Part shown: one piece after another, positions 22,429-34,332 of the stretch
How positions within the stretch are numbered: position 1 is the first letter of the stretch
Layout of the letters: each line of letters starts with the position of its first letter
From: Marvania coccoides
Taxonomy: Eukaryota > Chlorophyta > Trebouxiophyceae > Chlorellales > Chlorellaceae
Direction of reading: 5' to 3'
DNA: 64,000 bases
Assembly (NCBI GenBank): GCA_963854735.1
Contig: OY978102.1
Span: 186,001 to 250,000 of the forward strand
Position numbers and translations under genes: made by a program
Notes under the pieces: model-generated
Databases searched by the model: none
Seen by the model: only the letters and a program-made list of their open reading frames with translations
Told to the model about the DNA's origin: nothing

Positions 22429-23791
22429 ATGTGGGGGTCACCACTTCACAGATTCCTCTCCTCATCTTCGCGAGCTGAGGCCCTGCAGACCACGCTAGTT
22501 GCAACAGCCCGCCGCGCATTTTCCCAATTTTTGTCAGCTGCCCAGGCCCAGCAGCTCAGGGTTCAAGCTCCCCTTGGGCCTTTTTCGCTCTCTGCTGCTG
22601 CAGCCCTCCGCCCGCTGGCTCCTTCTTCCCACGCATTGAATCCGCCAGTGGGACTTCGGGCGTTTGCGTCTGGCGCAGTGGCAGCAGCCCCCGGCCCCCG
22701 CAGCGGCTCTTCTGGCGCCGCCAGCGAGCGCAGCTGGTGGGCCAAAGCACTCCTGCTGCTGCCGCCGCTGACTGCTGCTATGCTGGGGAAGTGGCAGCTG
22801 GACCGCCGGCAGTGGAAGATCGAGCTGCTGGAGCGCAGAAAAGAGAAGATGGAGGTGAGCTTTCCAGACCTTCTTGTCATTCTTTTTCATAGGTTAAAAA
22901 AACTCCGCTGTGATATTCAGCAGATTTTTCCCGAAGTAATCTCTCCTTTTGTACTTTCATTTGCTTCAGGAGGACCCAATCGACATTTTCAGCGACGAAA
23001 TGCCTGCGCCAGAGGAGTACCAGCGCGTCAAAGCCACCGGGATATTCGATTACTCCAGGACTCAATACGTGGGGCCTAGGCCGCGCTCCAAGATGGGAGA
23101 GACCACCACGGGGTTCCTAGCAGTCACCCCTCTCACGGAAGAAAGCCAGAAAGGAAAGAAAGCGCGCACCGTGATGGTGCTGCGGGGTTGGATTCCTCAT
23201 GACTGGCGCTCAAACGACGCAGCCAGGGCCAAGGGGGAGCCGGGCGGGGTGCAGACCGTGGAGGGGCTGATCCGGTTTAGCGAAGACCCGGGAAATTTCG
23301 TCCCCGACAACAACCCAGAGGCCGGAACATGGTGAGTTCAGTGTTTTTAATATAAATTTTTGATGCATATTTTTGAAGTTTTTCATCTGTTTTTGCACTT
23401 CAAAAAAGGCATATTTTTCCTTTATAATAATAATAAAAATGTTTTCCGTTGCTGAAGGTACTACATCAATCCCGAGGAGCTGGCCGTTGCAGCAGGTCTC
23501 CCCGAGGGCACGCCGCTGCTGGAAATTGTTTCTTCCGAGCTGGAGACCAAAATGATGGACGCCGGGCCCTCCGCAATGGAGGTGCTGGGCGGCAGGGGGC
23601 GGGCGGGGCCGGCAGCGCCGCAAGAGGAGTACCCCTTGGCAAAATCTGCAGGCGATATGGGAACTTTCAGGGTGATGCCGATTGACCACATGAACTACGC
23701 TGCCACGTGGTTCGCGCTGAGCGCGGCCACGGCGTTGCTGGCGACGCAGGCTTTGAGGAAGAAAGCGCCCAGAGGAGGGCCGAGGAGGTAG
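22429..23791 (+). CDS. SURF1: Cytochrome c oxidase assembly protein SURF1
   Basis: Exons 22429-22854, 22970-23331 and 23458-23791 give 373 residues. SURF1/Shy1 is an inner mitochondrial membrane protein that assists Cox1 maturation in complex IV. Seen: a long presequence rich in Arg, Ser and Ala; the first membrane helix directly followed by the hallmark LGKWQLDRRQWKIELLERR; the intermembrane-space domain with the VMVLRGWIPHDWR motif; and the paired C-terminal membrane helix after MPIDHMNYAATWF. All three parts are in the expected order. COA1, another complex IV assembly factor, is encoded at 56 kb. Confidence 0.95.
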
Positions 23792-24874
23792 AAAAGAACG
23801 TGCGTTGAATTAATTTTCTTCGTGGAGAAGAAAGAATTTTCTTTTGTTGTTTGTGTATGAACGAATATCTTTGTAAACTGTGGAAAAAATATACCCGCAA
23901 ATTAATATAAATTCCCCTCAACGCCTTTTCACCACAAAAAGCTCTTTGACACTCCTGTAGCGCCTCGCCCAAGCCAAGCTCAACTTGAAGTTGCTGAGCG
24001 GAATTTTCGGAAAAGCTTCCCACCCCGGCCTTGGACCAAAACAAACCAAAACCTTCGCCCTTCCCCGCCGCTTCAAGGCCCCCCCAAAAATGCAAACAGA
24101 TAAATTGTTTGGCGAAGACGCCAGCCAGACGAGGAGACCCCGCCGAAGTAAGAAACACGGCCGCCCGCCGGGCGGCACCTTTGCAAAAAATGCGAACGCC
24201 GGCTGGGGTGTGAAAATCCACCGCGTCTTCCACCGCGCCTCTGCGCAGCGTCCACGTCGTGTTTCGAAGAGCCGGACGTGCCGGGGAGCATGTTGCACCC
24301 TGATGGCCCGTGGGGTTCGTAGGCGGTGATGTAGTGCTCCTCGAGCGCTGGCGTGGTGGCGGTCGGTGGCGGTATATATATTTTGTCATTCTGCGTGGTG
24401 GGCGGCGTCGGCGCTCTTGGAGGCGGCATTCCGGGTCCGCGGAGCTGCCTACGTAGACGCGGTCGTAGGCGCGGTTGACGAAGCCGAAATTTTCACGCTC
24501 CGGCTGTCCTGGCTTTTTTGGCCTTCAGGCATGCTATCGGATGGCATCCGCGTTTTTTGTGCGGTGGCGGGGTCCCCTCGTCCTCATTCCCCCTTTTTCC
24601 TCTCTCTCTCTCTTCAAAGGCACAGTTTGCGCCCTCCCTCTTGCACTCCCCGCTCACCAAATACTGCTTTCTAAAATGGAGTAGTTTTCCAGGGAGGGCC
24701 ATTCACAAGAGGTCATATAAAACCGCACGCACATCAAATCAAAATACTACTATAGTAAAGAATTTAAGCACATTCATTAGCGCCAAACAGCCCCTCAACT
24801 CTTTCAAACTAGTGTACCTCCATCCACCACCCAGCTGCCGCCGCCGCTCCCTTGATTTTCAATTCCTATTCTTC
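23792..24874 (-). other. Unresolved interval; possible frameshifted minus-strand gene
   Basis: No clean gene model, but several pieces look coding on the minus strand. Around 24500-24400 one frame reads ENFGFVNRAYDRVYVGS. Around 24395-24270 a neighbouring frame, rich in C/G third positions, reads EEHYITAYEPHGPSGCNMLPG. Around 24250-23920 a frame runs as GAVEDAVDFHTPAGVRIFCKG and onward. No GT-AG pair that I can find joins them. Candidates: a gene broken by one or two single-base errors near the homopolymers (for example the G run around 24075), a true pseudogene, or an unusual splice structure. I cannot assign a family. Confidence 0.3.
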
Positions 24875-26801
24875 TCATGCGGCAGGCTGGTCGTCAGCGT
24901 CCATGGGCTCCGGCTCGGTCTTAGGCACCACTGCCACGCCCACAGCAGCGCCACTCAAAAAATCTGCGTCTGTCGCAGCAGCTGCAGCAACTGTCACCTC
25001 CCCGTCGCTGCCTGCCGCTCCCTCCGTCTTCACCGCTGCATCCGCCGCTGGCTTGGCCTCTGCGGCCCGCTCGTAGCTCACGTCCGCTTGCACCCCTCTG
25101 CCTGCGTTGCCCTCGCCGTCGGAGGTATAGCCATCCTCCTTCACAACCCTTCGGTCCTCAAACGCCTGCCCCCCTCCGCGCTCCTCCATGTCCTCCTCCG
25201 GCAGCTCCTCCTTGACCGCCTCCATCTTGGGCGGCGGCACCACCATGGTGGCGCTGGGCGCCGCCGGCAGGTCGGCCAGATGCTCCAGCACTGCCGTCCG
25301 CAGCTCCTCCAGCTTGGCCCGCGAATTCTTGTTCTGCATGTTGCTCACCTTGATGCGCAGCTTGTGGGTGTCCATATAGTAGTCGTATTCCTCGTAGGAG
25401 CTCTCCGGCAGCTCGTCCGGCAGGTCCACCCCCAGCAGGCGCCCCGTCTCATAGCACCAGCACCGTGCCACATTGCGCATGGTGTACCCCCCACCCCCCA
25501 GCACTAGCATGGGCACGTTGAACTTCGACAGAAACTCAATGCAGTTGGAGTGGCCCTGCAGGGAGAGGTTGAAGCAGCCGAGCTTGTCGCCCGAAAGGGA
25601 GTCGGCGCCACCGCACACCACGATGGCCCCCGGTTGATAGCGGTCCATGACCGCCTGCATGATGGGCTCGAACATGAAGCTGTAGGACTCGTCGTCCATG
25701 CCATTGTCCAGAGGGACGTTCACTGCGTAGAGTTTGCCGGAGCCGTGCCCGACGTCTGTGACGGCGCCGGTGCCGGGGAAAAAGTCGCCGTACTTGTGGA
25801 AAGACACGGTCATGACGCGGTCGGTGGTGTAGAATGCCTCCTCCACGCCGTCGCCGTGGTGGATCTGCACCGAAAATTAAAAAAAGGGAATAAACGCAAG
25901 CTAGGTAAGAAGGGAAATGAAGAAAAGTGGGCCAAAGTGACCCGTTTGGTGAGTTTTGAAGGGAATTTTGAGCTGAACTTGACAAAACGCACATCAATGT
26001 CGACGTAGAGGACGCGCTGGTGGGTTTTGAGGAGCTCCAGGATGGCCAGCACAATGTCGTTGATGTAGCAGAACCCAGAGGCCTCAGACCTCTTGGCGTG
26101 GTGCATGCCGCCGCTCCAGTTCATCACGATGTCGGCGTCGCCCTCGTTGATCAGCGATGCGCCGCCCACAGACCCCCCCGAGTAGATGCGAAAGTACTCC
26201 ATCATGCCGTCAAAAACAGGGCAGTCTGCCTCCCCAACCGCGCCCAAGTTGAACCGCCGCATCTGCATCATGAACTCCTCCTGGTTGTCGGGCGTCACGC
26301 TCATCAGAAAGTCCACGTAGTCTGCAGGGAGAAACAAAAAATATTTCAAAAATAAATAAATAAACTAAATTGGTGTTATTTTTTGGAAAAGGTGGGATCT
26401 TAAAAAGCAAGGCGCGCGGTTGGAGTAGTTGAGCGGGTGTCTTACCGTCTGCGTGGAAGAGCATGATCTCTTCCCTGGTGCGAGGTTTGGGGCGCATCAC
26501 TCTCATCTGGTCGGTGAGGCCGTAGCCAGAGACCAGGTTGGTGGTGAGGCGGACGCGATGCGGACGCATGGGGTTGCCGCCGCCGTAGTTGTAATTTGTC
26601 ATCTGCGAGAACACGCGGAGGGGAAGCCAAAAATCAGCGTCGCCGAAGAGAGATTCGATCAAAAAAAAATGCAGCAAAGGGCCGGCCTTCGCCAAAGGAT
26701 CTATCGGCGGGGTCCTCTCATCGCTGCAGCGCGTTTCTCACCTCCTCATCGTAAAAGTACGCGACCTGCTTGTTCTTCACAGAACTTGGTTCCTCTGCCA
26801 T
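24875..26801 (-). CDS. HDAC1: Class I histone deacetylase (RPD3/HDAC1 type)
   Basis: Minus-strand exons 26801-26742, 26602-26446, 26321-25993 and 25864-24875 give 511 residues. This is a zinc-dependent lysine deacetylase of histones, nuclear co-repressor type. The catalytic core is intact: [34 protein letters not shown] (tandem His), [42 protein letters not shown] and [15 protein letters not shown]. The ~110-residue tail beyond the core is acidic and Ala/Pro/Glu-rich, as is common in plant and algal class I enzymes. The start codon sits in a good context (GCCATGGCA). Head-to-head with the Tim17-family gene, 455 bp apart. Confidence 0.96.
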
Positions 26802-27255
26802 GGCGGTGGGCTGTTCCAAGCGAGGACGCTCACAAAAGTGATGTCGAGGAGGGCTGCTCGGTGTGTTTTATATAGAAAACGCCTCGAGATACGCCGTTGT
26901 TCTTCGAACTAAATCTTGTCAAGCAAGGTGCAAGGTCTGCAAAAACAATGGCAGACGAGCCTGGTGCGCGCAATTCTGGGTTGCCAAGGCGTTGAAAATA
27001 AAATCAAAATGTTTTGAATGAGAAGATCACGCAAGAACGGCGAAAACAAAGTGCAAAGACCAGGTGGAAAGGCTGTGAAGGGTCAGGCTCGTTCTCTGCA
27101 CAAATTATTGCAGTTCCAAACACCAATAAAACTGTGACCGTGCTGCCCACGAGCTTGCGAGAAGGGGCCAGCTGCCTGCCGGGTTTTCACACATCCAATT
27201 AAAACTCGATTTTGTCTCTCCTTTGTTTTTATCGCTCGCAAACGAGGGTTGATCG
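26802..27255. promoter_or_regulatory. Divergent promoter region
   Basis: 454 bp between the HDAC and Tim17-family start codons. It must contain both promoters. No defined motif recognised. Confidence 0.4.
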
Positions 27256-27948
27256 ATGGCAACGGAGCGGGCTCAGGACTGCCCCACCAGGATAGCAGTC
27301 GGACTGGGATCTGGCTTCCTGGCGGGGAGTTTGATGGGAGGAATCTCGGCCAATTGGTCGGACGTTCCTACCGTGCTCAGAGACAAGCCCCTGCCGGCGC
27401 TGATGCGGACGGGTTCTGTCATGGGACGCTTTGGCGCCACGCTGGCGCTGATTGGAGGCACATTTGCCACCGTGGACGTGAGTAATGCCTAATAAATGAT
27501 TTATTTTTAGTGTAGCAGCGGTGGCAGAAATAATGAATAATAAAATGAATGCTCTCTTTTTCGGTTTGCTAACCCCTCTTTTTTGCGATCTTTGGTGCAG
27601 TGCGTTGCTGAATCGATTCGTGGGAAGAAGGACTATATTAACGGGGTGCTGGGTGGGCTGGCAGCAGGCGGAGTGTTGGGCCTGCGGAGTGAGCCGATTT
27701 TTTTTCATTACATTTTTTTAATTCCGCGTTATTATGTATTTTTTTAATACCTGAATTATACTAGTATATTACTATATTTTCTCAAATTCTCACTTGCTAT
27801 TCATGCAGTTGGCAAGCTGAGCACAGCGGTGCAGTCTGCGGCGCTCCTTGCAGTGGCTTCAGCGGCAGTGGACGCCAGCGGCGGAAAGCTCACTGGACAG
27901 ATCATTGAGGATGGAGCCACGCCCCCACGCAGGGTGTACCCCTACTAG
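27256..27948 (+). CDS. Tim17/Tim22/OEP16-family protein, NDUFA11/B14.7-like
   Basis: Exons 27256-27477, 27601-27688 and 27809-27948 give 149 residues with no presequence. The protein is a compact four-helix membrane protein with the family's Gly-rich helices: GLGSGFLAGSLMGG, MGRFGATLALIGGTFATVD, then C-x-E-S-IRGKKDYINGVLGGLAAGG and IGKLSTAVQSAALLAVASA. The IRGK-x-D-x-x-N-x-x-x-GG signature and length fit the B14.7/NDUFA11 subunit of respiratory complex I and the related OEP16-3 of plants better than a protein-translocase Tim. The exact subgroup needs a phylogeny. Confidence 0.82.
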
Positions 27949-28276
27949 ACATCATGATGTGGCCATTTAATGAAAGGAAAATACTTTAAATTGCCTGACA
28001 AAGCTTTGCCTTAGGCGGCAAAAAAAAAATTGAGCCGCTCTTGTTTTTTTCCTCTCCTGCTTTTTCTTGAACAGGGCTCGCTGTTGGGGCTAATCATCTT
28101 AATGTCCGTATTGGCATAGCATACGTGTAAGAACAATATGCAGAGGGTGAGGTGGTGAGTCTTATTCAGTCTCAGGCTGAGCCTGCCTGCACTTCTGGAG
28201 CCCTTGAACCTTATTTTGAAATTTGACGTTGATTTCAATAATTTTCAATATACAGCTTGTTAATAAAGTGCAAAAA
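27949..28276. other. Intergenic
   Basis: 328 bp between two genes transcribed in the same direction. No coding or RNA signal recognised. Confidence 0.45.
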
Positions 28277-30008
28277 ATGGAGCGTGCGTGCAGCAATGCA
28301 TTCGCCTCCACCTCTGCCGTGCGATTTTCTGCCGCCACCGCCTTGCGAACGGCTAGGTATGCCGCCGTGACCACGCACATTCCTCGAATTAATGTCCCTA
28401 TGTAATGAAATTGACGCCATCCACCCCCTCTCGTTTTTGCAGCCCACGTCTTCGCCGATTTTCCCGACATGTGATGGCCAGCTCGCTCGACGACATGGCC
28501 GAAAAGCAGGTCACCAAGATGAAGCTGAACAAAGTGGCCCAAAAGGAGGTGGAGGCCCTGAAGAACATCCTTCCAGACTACAAAACCGACGAAAACCTCC
28601 TGGCATCTCCCGACGGTGAGCCAGCCAAAGCAAAACTAATCCGTGTTATTATCCTCCCCAGAGCTAGTCAGGTCATGCGGCTTTTCTCCATGCTGTTACG
28701 ACCGTTACGTCTCTGGCACAGCAGCTGCGGAGGGCCATGGGGCAGCCTCGCTCCTGCCGTTCTGGCGGGGCACTTGGGCTTTGCTTTCCCGCCTCTGCAC
28801 CGGTGCAGGGCTGGGCCAATGTTTGGGGGTGGATCATGGAGGGCGATGCCTGACTTTCCCTCTTGTTAGGGAAAGCTCTCCACGCCTTTGAAAGTGTTTT
28901 TATAAGACTTTTTCTCCGATATCCACCTCCAGGCCCAGCCCTGCATACACTCAACCCCTTTTTCAACCCAAATATCTTTTACAGTTCAGAGTACCATTCC
29001 TCGGAATTTTCTTACTTTGATTTTTTCTTCTTCGATCTCATTTTTTCTTCCTGCATTTGTGCAGATGCAATGGCGCAGCAGTGGGCCAACGCCGACGCCA
29101 ACAGCGCCTGGGAGGGCACAGACGACGGCGGCGCGCTGGGCCAGGCCCTAGGCGGCCTGCAGTCCCTCCCTATGGGCGAAATCGATATCGGAGACCCAGG
29201 CATGGCTGCTACCCCCGACGGGCTGCCCTCCTACCGCAGCACCGCAGCCGCCGCGGGTGGGAGACGCCCCTACGGCTCCATGCCGCCGCCCCTACCCACT
29301 CCAGTACCAGTTCGGGATGACGCCACCGTCCCGCCGGCTGTATTGGCGCTCGAAGAACTGCTCATGCAGGAGGCGGTGGAGGAGGGTATGTGGCTGCACC
29401 ACGAGCGCCTGGAGACCGCGCAGAACCGGTTCGCGGTGTCGCTGGCCTTTTCCGAGCTGCTGGAGGAGGTGGAAAGAAATGACGTCATGCGAGGGGTGGC
29501 GCCGCTGGTGCCAGGCACGGAGCAGAAGATGCCGTCGTGGATTCGGGCCAGCGAGGCGTTGCACCCGCACCTGGACGCGCTGAACGCGTCTCAAAAGGAG
29601 CTAGAGGACGAAGCCAACGACGCTGAAGTTGAAAGGGTGCGGGCGTCTATCATGGAAGATGTAGAAACAGCCATGCAGCTGCTGGCAGTGACGGACCCCG
29701 CGGCCAGCGTGCGTATCGAGATGGAGGCGGAGGCCACGGAAGACGCGGAGCTCGCCGATCTGTTTGGCGGTGCCAGTGATCTTGCGCTGCCCGGGTTAGA
29801 ACCCGAGACGGGCCCCTTTTCGTCGGTAGAGTTTGAGGGCGGCATTCCCACGGAGCCTGGGGCCATGTTTAAGAGCCAGGGCTTTGCTGACGTGATGGGC
29901 GAGGGCGGGAAGGCGGTGACAATGAGCGCTCTCGAGTCGCTGGAGCAGAACATGGACATGGCGATACTGGAGGGGGCGCTGGAGGATGATGAGGAAGATT
30001 TTGTGTGA
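28277..30008 (+). CDS. Unrecognised acidic protein with organelle-type N-terminus
   Basis: Exons 28277-28356, 28443-28615 and 29065-30008 give 398 residues; intron 2 is long for this window (449 bp). The first ~40 residues lack acidic residues after Glu2 and are rich in Ala, Ser and Arg (TARSPRLRRFSRHVMASS), suggesting a plastid or mitochondrial targeting peptide. The mature part is Glu/Asp-rich with a predicted helical centre (LALEELLMQEAVEEGMWL) and an acidic end (EDDEEDFV). No known domain. Both splice junctions restore sensible codons, so the model is sound although the function is unknown. Confidence 0.78.
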
Positions 30009-30235
30009 TTTGGGTTGGTGCTCTGTGTATTGAAGAATTTAGCTGGCTTTGATAATGTAAACAGTGCTTCAGAAACAATGGGAATTGGGAAATGTATGTA
30101 TTGCAGAGAGGAAGATAGAAAGAAGAAGAAAATGAAAAGAGTGCATGTACACATGAAAAGGTTCAAGGGATTCCTGTACACCGCTAATAATAAATTTCAA
30201 AGTTCAAGAAATAAAAATGAGCGTTATAACGGTAA

Positions 30236-31321
30236 TTACCGGTGGAAGAAAATTTTATTGCGGAAGCGACTATAATCACAAATTGTGTTCACAGGGGGGT
30301 TTAAAATGTCTGGAATGTCCAAAAAGTAGCAAGCGTACATAATGAAAGGCCCCTGGTCGCCCCATCGACGTTTAAAATACCCGTCTTCCCAGCTCTCATA
30401 CATGTACGTGCTCAGCCGGAGAACATCAGGATGCCGCAGAAACCTCGTTGCAAAGCCAACAAAGTTGCCATAAAATATTTTCGAAGGTTTTAAATTGTCC
30501 CCCCCCTCGTTGCACCATTCGTATTCCGCAGAGCGAGGTTTTTGCAACTGCAGCTCTTCGGTGGCATTCAGCAGCGCCCGCAGCGCGTCCTTCTCGCAGT
30601 CCGTCGAATTTTGGAGCTTTGAGTGTCCGATGATGCATCCGTTGGTCGCCATGTCCAGCCCTATGTCAATAGGAAAGTTTTTCTTGAACTGAATGTCGGA
30701 ATCCACCTTGAGAAAAAACTGGTACTTGCTGATCGCCGGCAGGTGAAGGATCTGGTAGCTGAACACGGCGCCGCTGTACAACGAGTAGCTCAAACTCCGG
30801 CGCTTGCCATGGCAATAGGGAACGACGGGGTTGGTCATGTAATACTGCGGTAGGCCCAAAAGCATTGCCTGCAGAAAAACCTCCGTGTTGAAGGGGGTTA
30901 TGAATTGCATCAAGGGGCCAAACGCAAAAGCGTGTTCGTGCGAGTAGTTCCCCTTGAATTTCCAATTCTGACGGACGGCAACACCGCTGATGACATCTTG
31001 CAAGTCAGGCTGGGGGAACGTGAGTAGAACCGATTTATTTTTCAGCATGGAGTGAAATTTGAGCTCATGGCTGCGCCAAAATCGATTGAACTCGCCGAGG
31101 TACCCCGCAGAAACAAACTGAACGATTAATAAGCGTTTGTCTGGCAGCGCCTTCCATGACGTTGGAATGTAGCAATTGCTGGTGGCATCACAGTGGGCGG
31201 AGGTGGCCTCATTGTATACCTCCCGGTGGGATGAGTCGAATTTCCAAATGTACAGCAGCGCAGAGAACAAGGCCACAGCCAGGAAGACTGAAAGATGGTG
31301 GGAAAGGTGTATTGACTCCAT
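30236..31321 (-). CDS. Intronless type II membrane protein, possible glycosyltransferase
   Basis: A single 361-residue frame on the minus strand. A short cytoplasmic N-terminus is followed by a membrane anchor (SVFLAVALFSALLYIW) and a luminal-looking domain with several N-glycosylation sequons. FLKVDSDIQF supplies a DxD-type motif, and WEDGYFKRRWGDQGPFIMY resembles the late acidic motif of Golgi transferases such as the alpha-mannosyltransferase and galactosyl families. I infer a Golgi glycosyltransferase but cannot place it in a CAZy family. Unlike neighbours it has no intron and is visibly less GC-rich, which could indicate a recent retrocopy or transfer. Confidence 0.75.
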   Translation of the reverse strand: MESIHLSHHLSVFLAVALFSALLYIWKFDSSHREVYNEATSAHCDATSNCYIPTSWKALPDKRLLIVQFVSAGYLGEFNRFWRSHELKFHSMLKNKSVLLTFPQPDLQDVISGVAVRQNWKFKGNYSHEHAFAFGPLMQFITPFNTEVFLQAMLLGLPQYYMTNPVVPYCHGKRRSLSYSLYSGAVFSYQILHLPAISKYQFFLKVDSDIQFKKNFPIDIGLDMATNGCIIGHSKLQNSTDCEKDALRALLNATEELQLQKPRSAEYEWCNEGGDNLKPSKIFYGNFVGFATRFLRHPDVLRLSTYMYESWEDGYFKRRWGDQGPFIMYACYFLDIPDILNPPVNTICDYSRFRNKIFFHR

Positions 31322-32339
31322 TTGCGTGATTCGATACCCTATACTGTTCTAAACAAAACAAACTATATTTTTGGCACTATGAAAGCGTCGACAACATTTT
31401 GAGAAAATAAATAATTGTGATCAATCAAAAGCCAACGTAAGCGAAATCTGGACGCTGAATGCCCCAATTTTGAGTAAGAGCACAGTTCATCACGATAAAA
31501 TATATAATATGCTGTTTATACTATCTAACGCTCGTTGAAATAGAGGATGGTTTTCTTCTGAAATTCTGAAATGAAATAATGACGACATACATTTCACTCA
31601 TCTTGCCAGTGCCGTTGCGGTGTGCAGGGTCAGAGTTGCGCGGCTTGGTGCGATACTCTTGGCCCCTGCACCCCCTACTGAGGCTGCCGCAAGCTTGCCG
31701 GGAATAATCCGTCATTTGTATAGCAGCAGCTGAAATCGTTGAAAAGGCAGCTTGAATAAAGCGCTTTGAACCCTTTGAGTCCATTCAACTGAATTTATTT
31801 TCAGAGGCAGGCTTCTACAAACTTGTAGGCAGCGGCTTTATGAATAGCCACCATCAACTCCAAAGTTAAATTTCAGCCTGCAGGCGATCCATTGGCTGTC
31901 AATAAATTACAATAAATCAAATGATTTCAAATGCATCAAAGAGGGAGTATTTTGCCGATTTACGTCAAATATAATAAATCGATTATCTACCCGAAATCCC
32001 ATGTGATGGATGCTGCTTGGATGTATGCCACCCATTGCACCAGGCGCGATCACAAGAATATACAGTTGTTTTAATCATTGCTTGGCGGTGACCTTGATGT
32101 TGGGGACGCGGGGATTTTTTTCAAGTTTGCCTTTGAAGGACCGTCTGCGGTACTTGCGATTAAGGTGAACAATGGCAATTTATACCTAGCTTAGTTTTTA
32201 AAGCACAGTCAACCCTGCGAAGATCTTCAGAGAATGCTGAAAAGTTGACTCTGGCTTTGGCTCTAGGTGTCTAGCCTTCCATCTGCTAAAACAATCGCTA
32301 TATTTCAATCGATTGCAGCCCTCCAACACGCTGAATACG
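31322..32339. other. AT-rich gap with coding remnants
   Basis: About 1 kb upstream of two divergent genes. Mostly AT-rich. Two pieces stand out: a GC-rich island at about 31600-31730 without a usable gene model, and a 35-codon fragment at 32075-32179 (listed separately). No RNA gene seen. Confidence 0.45.
32075..32179 (-). pseudogene. Short orphan coding-like fragment
   Basis: On the minus strand, following a possible acceptor AG, a frame reads HLNRKYRRRSFKGK ... NPRVPNIKVTAKQ and then stops. The strongly basic, non-repetitive composition looks like the C-terminus of a real nucleic-acid-binding or ribosomal-type protein, but there is no start and no upstream exon I can join. Either a gene relic or the last exon of an undetected gene. 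Confidence 0.3.
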
Positions 32340-34332
32340 ATGGAAGCAGGTCCCAAGGCCATAATAATTGGAGGTGCGTGCCACAGTTCACAGTGGTCTT
32401 TTAATCGCTGTCGCCGCTCGCCAGAAATTAGTGAGCCTGTCCTTTTCAGTTTCAATTTCAATTTCAATTTCAAATGAATCCGCCAATTTCGCAGGCGGGA
32501 TTGCCGGCCTGACTGCTGCAGCTGCGGTCCTACCTCACTTTGCTTCGGTTACACTGTATGATAGAGACGACTTGACGGGCTCGCACATTGCCGATGAGAC
32601 CATTGCAGAGGTAAATAATAATAAAGAAACATCACATTCAGACCTGCCAGAACGTTTGTTACCGCCCTCCCTCTCTTTATTTCTTTCTTTGCTCTCAGAC
32701 GACGAAACGCCGACGCGGCATCCCTCAATACACCCAGCCTCACGCGCTGCTTGCTGGGGGCGCGCGCGCCATTGACAGCCTAGTCCCCGGATTCTCTGAG
32801 GAGCTGGAGGCGCGGGGCGCCGTGCGCTACGACCCCGGCCTCGGTTTTCGAGTATTTGACTTCGGTGGGCCTTTTGTGAACGGCGCCGAAGCGGGGATGC
32901 AGCTGCTGAACGCCTCCCGCAGGCTCATTAACGAAACCCTGCAGGACATGGTCGTTCGCCAGGCTGGAGACAAGCTCAAAATTTGCGACAGCACTTCTAT
33001 TTCTGCGCTGCTGTGGGAGGAAGAGATGCCGAACGCGTTCCCCAGCAGCGCAGCAGCCAGAATGGGACCGCCAGGTATTTGGGGCGTGGTGTTGGCGTCA
33101 GGGGAGAGGGTCAAGGCCGATCTGGTGATCGTGTGCAACGGGCGGCGGTCTCAACTCCCGCACTGGCTGAAAGAAGGTTGGTTAGTATAATCGCTACTTG
33201 ACGTTTGTGTGTTTAGAACTTTCAAACACCATATCAAGGCATCAATACGTCAATCAATGGATTTTTGTTGTGCACTTTTTCTTCACAAACCAGCGTGGCG
33301 CATGCCCTTCTACCTCCCTTTGTTAATTTGTTTTGTGCAGGCGGGGTCGCGCTGCCCAAGCCCCTCAAGGTCGACTGTCGCATGAACTATGCCTCCGCTT
33401 GGCTGCGGCTGCCACCCGACTTCAACCCCGACGGGAAGTTCTACACAGCCGTCACCAACGGCCGGCCCGCGCTGTCCCGCGGCGGCGTGGCCATCGTCGT
33501 GGAGGACCGCATTTTGCAGGTTGCGCTGACAGGCTTCGAAGGGGAAGCAGCTCCGACAGAGAAAGAAGGGTGGCTGGAATATGCCAAGTCCCTGCCAGAT
33601 CCGGCCATCTACGAGCTGGCGCAGCGGAGCGAGCTGCTGACGCCTATCGCGCGCTTCGCCTCCGCCCCCAACTTTTCGTGCCAGTACCACAAAGTGGCGC
33701 TCCCCGCTGGGTTGGTTGTGTTAGGGGACGCTGCCTTGGCGCTCAACCCGGTGTACGGCCAGGGCATGAGCGTGGCGGCCATGGGGGCGGTGGTTTTGCG
33801 CGGTTCCCTGCAAAAGGCGAGCGCTTATGGCAGGAAAGGCGACGCAGCAAAGCGCGTGGCGGCGATTCGTGCGGTAGGCCCCAAAATGCAGAGGCAGCTG
33901 CAAAAGAGCGCGGGGCTGGCGTGGGACATGAGCACCAGTGAGGACATGCGGTGGCCCAGCGTGGTGCTGAGTGAGGGCGTGACGAAACCGCCGCAGATGC
34001 TGTATCGCTACCTGGACGCCATTTGGTTGGCGTGTCAAGAGGATAAGAAGGTGTGGATCAACATGCTGCGTGTCTCCCAATTTGTGGCGCCGCCTACCGC
34101 CATGTTTTCGCCTCGCATGGTATGCAAGGCCGCCAAGCACATGCTGCTGAGGAGGCGGCGCAAGGTTGCGGTGCAGGTGGTATCAGGAAGAGAAATCGGA
34201 GACGCCTGGGGTGAAGAAGCTTCGCCCTCTTCATCTTCTTCTTTGTCGTCGACGACTGCCTCGCAGGAAAAGGCAGCGGCGGCGGCGGAGTTGGGCGGTT
34301 GTGGAAGGACCGCTGAGGTGGTCGTAGCTTGA
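32340..34332 (+). CDS. FAD-dependent monooxygenase-like oxidoreductase
   Basis: Exons 32340-32373, 32495-32610, 32699-33176 and 33341-34332, all GT-AG, give 539 residues. The first intron splits the FAD-binding glycine motif (IIIGGGIAGLTAAAAV). The second FAD motif, GDAALALNPVYGQGMSVAAMG, matches the group of flavoprotein hydroxylases and epoxidase-like enzymes common in bacteria and algae. No cleavable signal is obvious. The Ser/Ala-rich last ~50 residues look disordered. Substrate unknown; related proteins act on aromatics, quinones or terpenoids. Confidence 0.88.

Noticed and set aside
24518..25507. Long plus-strand open frame opposite the HDAC last exon
   Set aside because: His/Leu/Arg-rich translation is the typical antisense shadow of a GC-rich exon; the minus strand encodes a full HDAC C-terminus.
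31521..31784. Minus-strand 87-codon frame in a GC-rich island
   Set aside because: No start context, no family resemblance, and composition is inconsistent along its length.
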